Shown here: in pieces, positions 45,251-54,389 of the stretch | Numbering within the stretch: the stretch's first letter is position 1 | Layout: every line of letters starts with the position of its first letter | NCBI RefSeq assembly: GCF_011040495.1 | Contig: NZ_CP049037.1 | Location: 2,232,001 to 2,296,000 of the forward strand | DNA: 64,000 bases | Origin: Pseudohalocynthiibacter aestuariivivens | GTDB taxonomy: Bacteria > Pseudomonadota > Alphaproteobacteria > Rhodobacterales > Rhodobacteraceae | Reading direction: 5' to 3' | The notes under the pieces: generated by a model | Database searches by the model: none | Told to the model about the DNA's origin: nothing | Seen by the model: only the letters and a program-made list of their open reading frames with translations | Translations under genes and position numbers: made by a program

Positions 45251-45616
45251 TATTACTTGTCGCGTAGATTCATCTATTCTGTCAACAAAAACCCGCAGCC
45301 TTGCCACGAAAAAAATGTTGGGAATTAGTTTGCTGAACATTCCGAGGAAATTCCAAACCGAATGACCGCGCTTCAAGCCAGTTCTCAACCAGGCTGCACG
45401 AGAAGATAGAGGGATTCAACGCTTCCAAAGCCAAGCAAACAAGGTCACGGGATTGCGGTCGTTCCGGGCAGTAGCGATGCCAGCACGCGTAGCGGAATGT
45501 GGATGGTCTTGGCTATTTGCAGCGAACCGAACAATTCCAATCAGAGCTTTCGAAGCACTGTTTGGAAAACTACAAACGCTTGGGTCACGCCAAGGTGGCG
45601 AAATTTATCGTTCCCG
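45251..45616. other. Intergenic stretch without recognised gene
   Basis: 366 bases between the TetR-type operator and the amidase stop. The few open frames are without ribosome-binding sites or recognisable sequence. Confidence 0.55.
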
Positions 45617-47005
45617 TCAGATTGGCGCCGGAGGCATCTGACCAACAACTTGTTCAACTTGCCACGAAAGCGATAACACACTTTGATCGTGAAACCGCTT
45701 TCCGACGACTTGGACTCCGATCGGCAGACCGCGGTCATCCAATCCGACTGGAATATTGGAACAAGGTTGCTCTGACAGATTAAACAGGAATGTGTTGGCC
45801 CAACTCTCGAATATCCGCTCTGGGTTTGCCCCGGCCAATTCTGCGCCGAAAGCGGTTTGAGGTGTCGAAGGCAGGATCAGGAAATCATACCCGCGGATCA
45901 ATGCATGCGCACGTTCGCGCAGGCGTTGCGTCAAGTCAAAATTCCGCTGATGATCCACCGCGCTGAATGTCAGTGCATCACGCGTCCAATCCCAGATAAC
46001 TGTAGATTTGCGAGCCTCAGAGTCGGCGTGTTCCGATAGCTCGCTCAATGTGCGAACCTTGTAAAAAGCCTCAGCGGGTTGCCAGTCGTTGCGGTCAAAC
46101 GGAGGTGCCTCACAGAAGTCGATAGTTGCACCCAGTTGCGAAAGAACGTCAGCGACATCGAGAACAGCTGTCTCCACTTCGCGTTGCACCGGCGCGCCAA
46201 GCCCCAGTTCTGTAACCACGAGCACCCGCGCGGCATGAAGATTAGCCTTGTGTAGACAGCGCGTGTAATCGGTGTTGTCCTGCGCCAAGGCCGTGAAGTC
46301 ACGCCCGTCTGGGCCGGTCAAAACATTCATATGCAATGCAAGATCGGCAAAAGATCGGGCCAATGGCCCTGCGGTTAAGGCGGGGCTGTTGCACTTGTAA
46401 TAGGGCACGCGCCCTTGTGATGGCTTCAGCCCGGCCAGCCCGCAGAACGAGGCGGGCAGACGGATTGATCCCACGATGTCGGTCCCGACCGACAGGGGCT
46501 CGACCCCTGCAGCGACACTCGCCGCTGCCCCTGACGATGACGCTCCGGTAGTGCACGACAGATCCCACGGATTACGCGTGATCCCGTGACGTGAACTGAT
46601 TCCTGCCGCAAGAATCCCATAATCGCACATGGTGTTCTTGCCGACGATCAAGGCGCCTGCCTGTCGCATCCGCGCCACCGTTGGATGATCTGTTGTCGCC
46701 ACTTCGCCGTGTCCCGCCGCCGAGCCGCGATAGCTTGGCATTCCGGTCGTAGCCAACGCATCCTTGATTGTAGTTGGCACGCCATCCAGCAGACCCAAGG
46801 GCGTTTGGCTGAGCCAGCGTTGCTCAGAATCGCGGGCTGCGCTCAGCGCCCCCTCTCGATCCTGATGGTAGATGGCATTGATTTTGGGATTAACGGAATC
46901 AATCCGGTCATAAGTGGCGTAAACCACTTCGACCGGAGAAAGTTCGCGCCGTTCATATGCCCGCACCAAAGCAGAGGCTGACATCTGCGAAATTTGCGTT
47001 GTCAT
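45617..47005 (-). CDS. Amidase (amidase signature family)
   Basis: 462-residue amidase-signature hydrolase. Catalytic Lys in TTIKDALATTG, cis-Ser in CTTGASSSGAAASVAAG, and nucleophile Ser in GTDIVGSIRLPASFCG are all in place. It hydrolyses an amide or a urea-type bond to acid plus amine or ammonia. It is last in the luciferase-like operon, 41 bases after the NTF2-like gene. It could release the carboxylate that the ligase then activates. Confidence 0.9.
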   Translation of the reverse strand: MTTQISQMSASALVRAYERRELSPVEVVYATYDRIDSVNPKINAIYHQDREGALSAARDSEQRWLSQTPLGLLDGVPTTIKDALATTGMPSYRGSAAGHGEVATTDHPTVARMRQAGALIVGKNTMCDYGILAAGISSRHGITRNPWDLSCTTGASSSGAAASVAAGVEPLSVGTDIVGSIRLPASFCGLAGLKPSQGRVPYYKCNSPALTAGPLARSFADLALHMNVLTGPDGRDFTALAQDNTDYTRCLHKANLHAARVLVVTELGLGAPVQREVETAVLDVADVLSQLGATIDFCEAPPFDRNDWQPAEAFYKVRTLSELSEHADSEARKSTVIWDWTRDALTFSAVDHQRNFDLTQRLRERAHALIRGYDFLILPSTPQTAFGAELAGANPERIFESWANTFLFNLSEQPCSNIPVGLDDRGLPIGVQVVGKRFHDQSVLSLSWQVEQVVGQMPPAPI

Positions 47006-47046
47006 GATGTTAACCTGTCAGATTTTTCGCGGACCGCTTCGACTTT

Positions 47047-47424
47047 CTAGCTCTCAATCCGTTTCACATAGTAAACTTTTGCAGCGATTTTCCACGATCC
47101 ATCTACTTTCGTCAGTGACAGGTAGTCGGTGAAATATTTTGGTTGAACAGCACAATCAACTTTTGCGAATGCCGTGTTTGGGCCTGATTGGTCAATCGAA
47201 ACAATATGACCGTAGACAGGATAGCCATTGGATGCGGGGCTTTGGCGCTGTGAAACCAAACTCTTGTAATCAGAGAGAGACATATGCGTGTACGTGCCGT
47301 CTTCATTGGCGCAGCACAGATCACATTCGGGTAAAAACAGATCATCAATCTTGGATGCATCGCCATCATGTAGATTGGCGAAATACGCCTGCATCATTGC
47401 CTCGATCTTTGCAAAGTCGCTCAT
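47047..47424 (-). CDS. NTF2/SnoaL-like protein
   Basis: 125-residue small alpha+beta-cone protein. IEAMMQAYFANLHDGDASKIDDLF opens the fold and CAVQPKYFTDYLSLTKVDGSWKIAAKVYYVKRI closes it. Such proteins bind or isomerise small hydrophobic intermediates, or merely assist other enzymes. Between flavin reductase and amidase, 16 bases from the former. No catalytic residues could be assigned. Confidence 0.8.
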   Translation of the reverse strand: MSDFAKIEAMMQAYFANLHDGDASKIDDLFLPECDLCCANEDGTYTHMSLSDYKSLVSQRQSPASNGYPVYGHIVSIDQSGPNTAFAKVDCAVQPKYFTDYLSLTKVDGSWKIAAKVYYVKRIES

Positions 47425-47440
47425 TCAGGTCTCCTGATTT

Positions 47441-47935
47441 TCAGCTTTTGATAGATATAAGTTTGTGAAAGCCTTGACGGGCATAGATCAGAGCCGATCG
47501 CTCCGGGTCCAGATGCACTTCGTTGACCATTCCAAAGAACACGGCGTGGGTTTTGGTATTGGCCCAGTTATCGACCCAACATTCAAATGCGACCACAGCC
47601 TCCTTCAGGACAGGCAAGCCTTGCTCGGACTGCAACCATGTCCCAGCTCTGGCGAACTGCATTTCCTTTGTCTCCTTTGACGAGAATGCCCCGACGATCT
47701 CGGGCATGTCGTCGGGCACCACATTGACCACAAACTTCCTGCTGTCCATGATGTAGCCATAGGTCCGGCTTGTACGGTTTGTGCAGATCAGTAATGACGG
47801 AGGATCAGCCGTCAGTGATGAAACCGCGGTCGCTGTCATTCCGGCCCTCGCACCTTCATGTGCTGACGTGATGATCGTCGTTGACGCAGCAAGAAGCTGC
47901 ATCCCCGCCTTGAATTGTCCTTGGGTGTTACTCAT
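47441..47935 (-). CDS. Flavin reductase (HpaC-like)
   Basis: 164-residue flavin reductase domain protein. [30 protein letters not shown] and [15 protein letters not shown] are the FMN-binding signature; [17 protein letters not shown] follows. It reduces FMN or FAD with NAD(P)H and hands it to the luciferase-like monooxygenase of the same operon. The start overlaps the ribB stop by 4 bases. Confidence 0.9.
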   Translation of the reverse strand: MSNTQGQFKAGMQLLAASTTIITSAHEGARAGMTATAVSSLTADPPSLLICTNRTSRTYGYIMDSRKFVVNVVPDDMPEIVGAFSSKETKEMQFARAGTWLQSEQGLPVLKEAVVAFECWVDNWANTKTHAVFFGMVNEVHLDPERSALIYARQGFHKLISIKS

Positions 47936-48609
47936 GCCGCGCAGCCCCTTACAGCACCTTCTGTGGACGCACAGCCGGCCTCTGCTTCACGACGATAGCG
48001 GACAAGGTCCGCAATGGTGCCGATCTTTAGCCCATGCCTCGCGGCGAACGCCAAGAGATCGGGCAGCCGGGCCATTTCGCCGTCATCTCTCATGATCTCA
48101 CAAATAACGCCCGCCGATTGCTGACCGGCAAGGCGCGCCAAATCTACCGCCGCCTCGGTATGACCATTCCGCGTGAGAACGCCCCCGTTTCGGGCGACAA
48201 GCGGAAACATGTGGCCAGGTGAAACCAGATCTGCGGTCGATCCTTCTGGGGATAGCAGCGTGGCCACCGTACAAGCACGGTCCCTCGCGGATATGCCCGT
48301 ACTGACCCCATGACGCGCATCTACCGAAATGGTAAACGCGGTATGCAGCGGATCGGTGTTGAGCCCCGACATCGGCCGCAGCTTAAACTGGCTTGCGCGT
48401 TTTTCAGTCAATGCCATGCAGATCAACCCGCGACCATATCGCGCCATAAAGTTGATGGCCTGCGCATCGGCAAAGCCCGCAGGGATAACGAGATCGCCTT
48501 CGTTCTCGCGATCCTCGTCATCCACCAGAATGACCATGCGGCCGATACGGGCTTCTTCGATGATGGCTTCAGCGGAGCTGATCTCGGTTGTGGGGGACTG
48601 TTTGTGCAT
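47932..48609 (-). CDS. ribB: 3,4-dihydroxy-2-butanone-4-phosphate synthase
   Basis: 225-residue RibB domain protein without the RibA (GTP cyclohydrolase II) domain. The acidic loop [41 protein letters not shown], and [13 protein letters not shown] carry the catalytic acid and Mg2+ ligands. It makes the four-carbon precursor of riboflavin from ribulose 5-phosphate. In an operon with a flavin reductase and a flavin monooxygenase it likely boosts cofactor supply. It lies 9 bases after the luciferase-like gene. Confidence 0.94.
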   Translation of the reverse strand: MHKQSPTTEISSAEAIIEEARIGRMVILVDDEDRENEGDLVIPAGFADAQAINFMARYGRGLICMALTEKRASQFKLRPMSGLNTDPLHTAFTISVDARHGVSTGISARDRACTVATLLSPEGSTADLVSPGHMFPLVARNGGVLTRNGHTEAAVDLARLAGQQSAGVICEIMRDDGEMARLPDLLAFAARHGLKIGTIADLVRYRREAEAGCASTEGAVRGCAA

Positions 48610-48618
48610 GACGCACCT

Positions 48619-49752
48619 CTACCCATTTACGTGCTTAATAACGCCTTCCGAGAATTCGATGAGAGCTTCCTGTTCCAGCTCATCTCCGAAATAATTGACA
48701 TGGTGCCATAGGAAGAATTCATCGATCTGATAGCGCTCCGCCAATTCCATCATTTGGTCCAAAACCTGCTGTTGCGATCCGCCCCAGATCCGGCCCAACG
48801 GCACATGATAGGGTGGCGCATCATAGGCTTTCGTCCACAACGTGTCGAACATCCCGCGGTATTGTTTGGCCTTTGCTGGCGTCTTGCCCATCAGCAGATG
48901 CGCGCCCAGCGTCAATATATCATTGTTGGTTGTACCCTTTCGCCCGCTTTCTTCTGCTGCCTTCAGACATTCATCCAGAATGACCGGCATGAACTCCTCT
49001 TTGTCGGCAGTTACAAAGCTAACCATCTTGGCGCCTTCCGCCGCCCAAAAACGAGCTGTTTCCATAGAATAGCTAAAGGGCGCGTAAACTTTGGGATGCG
49101 GTTTCTGCAACGGTCGCGGCACAATTCCGCCTTTGCGCAGGATATTGTTGGCATCGACGGGGCTGTCCCCGCCCCAAAGTTTTGTAGGGTTAAATTCCCA
49201 TTTTACGTCAGCGGGAAACTTCCAGAACTCACCTTCGTGTGAGGTCAAGTCATCCGTCCACAATGATTTGATCAGGCGCCAGTTCTCATAGAGCGCGCGT
49301 CGGTTTCGCTGGTCAGCTTCAGACCTATCGGAACTGGCTGATGTGATACCCGTATGCTGGCCCATTGTTGCCGTCCACCGCGGGGTGTTTCCCCGGCTGA
49401 ACCCCGCGAACACGCGCCCACCTGTCATATGGTCAAGCATCGCGATGTCTTCGGCCAGCGTGATTGGGTTCATCGCCGTCAGGTTCATGCCGAGCTGACC
49501 AACTTTGAAGTCTTTGGTGTGCTGGGCGATGTACATATTCCAAAACAGGGGATTGGTGGAACATTCAATCCCCTCAACCTGCATGTGGTGTTCCGTCAGG
49601 CAAAACCCCTCGTAACCAAGCTCTTCCGCAAGAACCATTTGATCGCGGAGGGTCGTCATCATCTTGTTGAAACGGGCCGGCTCGCGGCCTGCAAGTTGAA
49701 CATCGTCGCCGTGCTGGCGGGCAAATGGAATCGCGAGGATTTTGAATTTCAT
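48619..49752 (-). CDS. Luciferase-like (LLM class) flavin-dependent monooxygenase
   Basis: 377-residue bacterial-luciferase-family monooxygenase. MKFKILAIPFARQ..., ELGYEGFCLTEHHMQVEG, KVGQLGMNLTAMNPITLAEDIAMLDHMTGGRVFAGFSRG and a C-terminal FLWHHVNYFG. It uses reduced flavin from a partner reductase (encoded two genes on) and oxygen to oxidise an unknown substrate. First gene of a five-gene operon (monooxygenase, ribB, reductase, NTF2-like, amidase) headed by a TetR-type palindrome. Confidence 0.9.
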   Translation of the reverse strand: MKFKILAIPFARQHGDDVQLAGREPARFNKMMTTLRDQMVLAEELGYEGFCLTEHHMQVEGIECSTNPLFWNMYIAQHTKDFKVGQLGMNLTAMNPITLAEDIAMLDHMTGGRVFAGFSRGNTPRWTATMGQHTGITSASSDRSEADQRNRRALYENWRLIKSLWTDDLTSHEGEFWKFPADVKWEFNPTKLWGGDSPVDANNILRKGGIVPRPLQKPHPKVYAPFSYSMETARFWAAEGAKMVSFVTADKEEFMPVILDECLKAAEESGRKGTTNNDILTLGAHLLMGKTPAKAKQYRGMFDTLWTKAYDAPPYHVPLGRIWGGSQQQVLDQMMELAERYQIDEFFLWHHVNYFGDELEQEALIEFSEGVIKHVNG

Positions 49753-49770
49753 TTCAGGCTCGATCTATTT

Positions 49771-49784
49771 ATTGAACGTTCACT
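49771..49784. promoter_or_regulatory. TetR-type operator, luciferase-like operon
   Basis: ATTGAACGTTCACT, a near-perfect 14-bp dyad, 18 bases upstream of the luciferase-like start. It shares the core TGAACGTTC with 45237-45250. It lies in the divergent gap to the TetR gene. Confidence 0.65.
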
Positions 49785-49973
49785 AACTTTGCCTTGGGTT
49801 GATCACTCTTGTCAACTGTAAAAAACCTTGCGTTCAGCAAGCCCTCGTCAAAAGGACGTGCTCCTCCTTCGCCGTTACTGAGATGCATTTCGCAATCTGG
49901 CGATTCAATCTGGACAACCAAGACGACACGTCCCATCTTCGCTTCAATTCTATGAGATAGATTAGGGATCAGG

Positions 49974-50942
49974 ATGCAGACCTACTCAGCCGCGCAAGTA
50001 GCGGAATTCAGAGTTAAAAAACAAATAGATGCTTCGTTCCTGACCTTGGCGATCATGGCTGCAAAATCCGAAGTTTCCGGCTCTTGGAGCGGCGCAGAAC
50101 CGATGCTCCTGAGCAGTTCGAGCGTGACGATTTCTCCGATTGACGAAGGTGCGATCGAAGCCAGCGCCCAGCAAATTTCAGATCAAAACTCGACGCAACA
50201 AGTGGTTCGTGTGACGCTGTTTCAAATGCCCGCCCAAGACTCGGAAAAGAGGGCCGTTTCTGAAGTATTATGCGTCTTCAACCGAGCAGGCGACTCGCAT
50301 ACTTTGACCGTCGCCTCCGCTGCTGGCGATCAACCAGCCACTGCTGGCGCACCGCCGTCCACCACCGTGGAAACGCGACGGCGTCAAATTTTTGATGGTG
50401 CCTGCAAAGTTATTGCAAAGCATGGTTTCGGAAATGCCACGATGCGCGAAATAGCCAAAGAGGCCGGATTATCAGTTCCTTTGATGTACAAATACATCAA
50501 AGACAAAGACGATATACTTTATCTGATCACCAATTTGTCTATGCAAGACATCATCACGCATTTCGACGCTGAAGAGCTGTTATCAGGCGCTCCTGATCAA
50601 AACCTGGGCAAGGCGATCGGCCGGTATGTGGACTACATTGACGCCAATCGACGCTACATTAACCTCGTCTATTCCGAAACGCGGTCTCTCAACGCTGAAA
50701 ATCGGATGAAAGTCTTTGATATGGAGCGCGCTTTCATGAAGCGTTGGGAAAGAATATTGGAGCAAGGCGTTGAGAACCGGACCTTCAGGCCGATGAACAC
50801 TGAACTCACGGCCAATTTCATATATTTTCTTTGCACTGTCTGGGCGCTGCGCCATTGGAGCATTGGTCACTTTGATGCAAAAGAGGTCAAAAGTGCATTA
50901 ACTGATTTGGTGCTGACTGGCCTCAGGGCCAACCCGAAATAG
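49974..50942 (+). CDS. TetR-family transcriptional regulator with long N-terminal extension
   Basis: 322 residues. The TetR helix-turn-helix begins near residue 133 (RRRQIFDGACKVIAKHGF, REIAKEAGLSVPLMYKYIKDKD), followed by a ligand-binding helical domain with SETRSLNAENR and LDLVxxGL-like C-terminus. Residues 1-130 are an unusual extension, Ser/Thr/Gln-rich, with a possible small beta region. The true start may be internal (for example Met85), but no strong ribosome-binding site distinguishes them. Divergent to the luciferase-like operon, it probably represses both that and the CoA operon via the shared palindromes. Confidence 0.82.
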   Translation: MQTYSAAQVAEFRVKKQIDASFLTLAIMAAKSEVSGSWSGAEPMLLSSSSVTISPIDEGAIEASAQQISDQNSTQQVVRVTLFQMPAQDSEKRAVSEVLCVFNRAGDSHTLTVASAAGDQPATAGAPPSTTVETRRRQIFDGACKVIAKHGFGNATMREIAKEAGLSVPLMYKYIKDKDDILYLITNLSMQDIITHFDAEELLSGAPDQNLGKAIGRYVDYIDANRRYINLVYSETRSLNAENRMKVFDMERAFMKRWERILEQGVENRTFRPMNTELTANFIYFLCTVWALRHWSIGHFDAKEVKSALTDLVLTGLRANPK

Positions 50943-51129
50943 GCTACAGCTTCTACTCGGAACGAGAAAATGGTGGACTCCACAATATGCGCGACGCTGG
51001 CTAACGCGAGATACAGCGAGTGACCTGCCACTGAACCTTCATCTACCTGGAGCGGCGCAAAACCGTGTCAGGTCCACTGAAAATCAAAGTGTTTGGTGAT
51101 ATCATTGCTATATTGGGGATATCGAACCC

Positions 51130-51160
51130 CTCAGAAGCTGATTTATATCAGCAATCTGAG
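51130..51160. other. Hairpin 3' of tRNA-fMet
   Basis: Nested inverted repeats CTCAGA/TCTGAG and GCTGAT/ATCAGC with a 4-base loop form a 12-bp interrupted stem just downstream of the tRNA on the rRNA strand. It could be the end of the rRNA transcript or a processing signal. No T-run. Confidence 0.4.
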
Positions 51161-51173
51161 AGTTTGATAAATT

Positions 51174-51250
<77 letters not shown>

Positions 51251-51307
51251 CCAATGGATTGTTAGTCTAACATCGAAGAGAGATACATATCTCGAGGATC
51301 TTACTAG

Positions 51308-51423
51308 GTTTGGCAGCGACCTACTCTCCCACGCCTTAAGACGCAGTACCATTGGCGCGACAGCGCTTAACGGCCGGGTTCGGGATGGGACCGGGTGTTT
51401 CGCTTGTGCTATGACCACCAAAC
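51308..51423 (-). rRNA. rrf: 5S ribosomal RNA
   Basis: About 116 bases. The 5' TTTGGTGGTCATAGCA and CCCGGTCCCATCCCGAACCCGG are conserved 5S sequence. Boundaries within a few bases. Confidence 0.95.
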
Positions 51424-51934
51424 CGAGAAAGATCCTCGGGTTCCAAGTCAAGTCATGTAGTTGGTGTGTATGACTTTGGTCCGGTATGAAGTCTGGCTTC
51501 TACTGGATCAAATCAAGCCTATCGAGCAATTAGTACTGGTCAACTGAATGCATTGCTGCACTTACATCTCCAGCCTATCGACGTGGTGGTCTACCACGGC
51601 TCTCAGGGATACCTTGTTTTGAGGGGGGCTTCCCGCTTAGATGCCTTCAGCGGTTATCCTGTCCGTTCATAGCTACCCAGCACTGCCGTTGGCACGACAA
51701 CTGGTCCACCAGTGGAACGTTCACCCCGGTCCTCTCGTACTAGGGGCAACTCCTCTCAAGTATCCTACACCCACGGCAGATAGGGACCGAACTGTCTCAC
51801 GACGTTCTAAACCCAGCTCACGTACCTCTTTAAACGGCGAACAGCCGTACCCTTGGGACCTGCTCCAGCCCCAGGATGAGATGAGCCGACATCGAGGTGC
51901 CAAACACTGCCGTCGATATGGACTCTTGGGCAGT

Positions 51935-51988
<54 letters not shown>

Positions 51989-52126
51989 TCGGGACCACCG
52001 GATCACTATGGCCGTCTTTCGACTCTGCTCGACTTGTCAGTCTCGCAGTCAGGCTGGCTTCTGCCATTGCACTCAACGAGCGATTTCCGACCGCTCTGAG
52101 CCAACCTTCGCGCGCCTCCGTTACGC

Positions 52127-52161
<35 letters not shown>

Positions 52162-52416
52162 ACGCAGGGTCCCGGATCCGGATAACGGACCGCGGTTAGA
52201 CATCAAAAGTGCGAAGAGTGGTATCTCAAGGGTGGCTCCACACAAACTAGCGTTCATGCTTCAAAGCCTACCACCTATCCTGCACATCTCAATTCTGATG
52301 CCAGTGCGAAGCTGTAGTAAAGGTGCACGGGGTCTTTCCGTCTAACCGCGGGAAGCCTGCATCTTGACAGGCAATTCAATTTCGCTGAGTCCACATTTGA
52401 GACAGCGGGGAAGTCG

Positions 52417-52499
<83 letters not shown>

Positions 52500-53235
52500 T
52501 GGGCTTCAATTCAGAGCTCTCACCCCTCCTTTTAACCTTCAGGCACCGGGCAGGCGTCAGACCCTATACGTCGTCTTGCGACTTCGCAGAGCCCTGTGTT
52601 TTTAGTAAACAGTCGCCACCCCCTGGTTTGTGCCCCCGACCAAGACTTGCGTCCCAATCGGGCCTCCTTCTCGCGAACTTACGGAGGTATTTTGCCGAGT
52701 TCCTTAAATGTGGTTCTCTCAAGCGCCTTGGTATTCTCTACCGGTCCACCTGTGTTGGTTTAGGGTACGATCTAGCGATGGAGCTATTTCCAGGAACCGA
52801 TTAGCGGCCCACCCAATCCAATAAGGGTGAACAACCTTCACGATCCGTCACTTCCATCTGGCCCAGGAATATTAACCTGGTTCCCATCGACTACGCCTTT
52901 CGGCCTCGCCTTAGGGGTCGGCTCACCCTGCTCAGATTAGCTTTAAGCAGGAACCCTTGGACTTTCGGCGACAGTGTCTCTCACACTGTTTATCGCTACT
53001 CATGTCATCATTCTCACTAGTGATCTCTCCACGGGATCGCTCACGCGCCCGCTTCATCGAAAGCTCCTCTCCTCCAATGCTGGTCGAAACCAGCTAAGGA
53101 GGAATGGAACTATGTCACACTACGCTCTGCTACCATGCCTTACGGCATCCTAAGCTTCGGCTCATGGCTTGAGCCCCGTTACATCTTCGCCGCAGGACAA
53201 CTTATTTAGACCAGTGAGCTGTTACGCTATCTTTA

Positions 53236-53266
<31 letters not shown>

Positions 53267-53766
53267 TTGTTTTGGTCGTCCCACCTGCTTTCCCACTTAG
53301 CCATGAATTAGGGGCCTTAGCTGTAGGTCAGGGTTGTTTCCCTCTCGACTACGGACGTTAGCATCCGCAGTCTGTCTGCCATCTAGTACTTCTCGGTATT
53401 CGGAGTTTGGTTAGGATCAGTAAGCCTGTGGGGCCCCATTACCCATCCAGTGCTCTACCCCCGAGGGTATTCGGATGACGCACTACCTAAATAGTTTTCG
53501 CAGAGAACCAGCTATCTCCGAGTTTGATTGGCCTTTCACCCCTAGGCACAACTCATCCCGACCTTTTTCAACAGGTGTGGGTTCGGACCTCCAGTAAGTG
53601 TTACCTTACCTTCATCCTGGTCATGCCTAGATCACTCGGTTTCGGGTCTGATCCATCTAACTCATTCGCCCTATTAAGACTCGCTTTCGCTGCGCCTACA
53701 CCTAACGGCTTAAGCTTGCTAGATAGACCAAGTCGATGACCCATTATACAAAAGGTACGCCGTCAC

Positions 53767-54389
53767 AAGACTGGACACTGATAACAATCATTTGGTTGGG
53801 ATAGAGACCCGAAACTGTACAGTTTCAAGTCCGGGATTCAGCGAATAGATGCCCGCGTTCGACCGGTGATCAAAGCTGATCGCCATGCGAGTACCCATTT
53901 TATTCTGATATCCGAATTCTATGCCGGATCGGAATTCGACAGGTCCACCCAGATCCACCCCGTCGCCCTTTTCGTAAAGGCCGAGCATTGAGTGCAGCTG
54001 CGTATAGAACCGCTCGTTTCGCGTAGAGAATGTCACGGCCTGACCAACGCCAGCCCATAGCTCTCCATCGCTTGTTGCAGAGGCGCCCCAAATCCATTGA
54101 AATGGACCGTTTGCTACCCCTGTGTCCCGCCGAAAGTAAAGCTCTTCGCCAACAACGTTCTTTTGAAACGTTGTCTGACCAACAGATAGACTGTTGTAGG
54201 CTTGAACTTCATTTTTTGCGAGACAACCTTCATTCGGACAATGGTTAACGCCGGCATCGATGAGGCCAGCGACCAGGAACAGTACACCGACTGCTCCGTC
54301 CGTAATGAATGCTAAATCCGACATACTCATCTTCCTCTAATTGCTTGTTAACAACTAGATGGAACAGATTGTCATTAGAGTCCAGTCAA
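53767..54389 (-). other. 23S rRNA helix 25 intervening sequence with long closing stem
   Basis: In the rRNA sense, GGAGC is followed by a 21-base arm (54387-54367), about 0.58 kb, the complementary arm (53789-53769) and TGTGACGG, which resumes normal 23S. The arms pair at 19 of 21 positions (one G-U; T-T and A-C mismatches), a typical RNase III substrate. IVSs at this helix are known in other bacteria but are usually about 100 bases. The interior is nearly filled by one open reading frame. Confidence 0.92.
53788..54324 (-). CDS. PagL-like lipid A deacylase encoded within 23S rRNA intervening sequence
   Basis: 178 residues (180 if the ATG at 54330 is used) on the rRNA strand. A hydrophobic N-terminal segment (GAVGVLFLVAGLIDAG) and a CPNEGC pair precede an amphipathic, barrel-like region. 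FDHRSNAGIYSLNPGLE gives His153, Ser155 and Glu167, matching PagL's His-Ser-Glu triad in H-x-S-N-A-G / N-P-G-x-E. PagL removes a 3-O-acyl chain from lipid A in the outer membrane. The second ATG has AGAGGA about 8 bases upstream. The stop codon overlaps the closing stem by two bases. The C-terminus ends in PTK rather than an aromatic residue. A conventional acyloxyacyl hydrolase gene elsewhere could be its ancestor. Confidence 0.85.
   Translation of the reverse strand: MSDLAFITDGAVGVLFLVAGLIDAGVNHCPNEGCLAKNEVQAYNSLSVGQTTFQKNVVGEELYFRRDTGVANGPFQWIWGASATSDGELWAGVGQAVTFSTRNERFYTQLHSMLGLYEKGDGVDLGGPVEFRSGIEFGYQNKMGTRMAISFDHRSNAGIYSLNPGLETVQFRVSIPTK

Noticed and set aside
45499-45783. Plus-strand frame of 94 codons overlapping the amidase end
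   Set aside because: It overlaps the amidase C-terminus antisense, lacks a ribosome-binding site and matches nothing recognised.
51130-51160. Extra tRNA-like or small RNA gene after tRNA-fMet
   Set aside because: It is only a nested hairpin without cloverleaf arms or a promoter, so it is listed as a structure rather than a gene.
53040-53150. Second intervening sequence in 23S around helix 58
   Set aside because: The sequence forms a moderately extended hairpin consistent with normal length variation of this helix in Rhodobacterales, with no long foreign insert.
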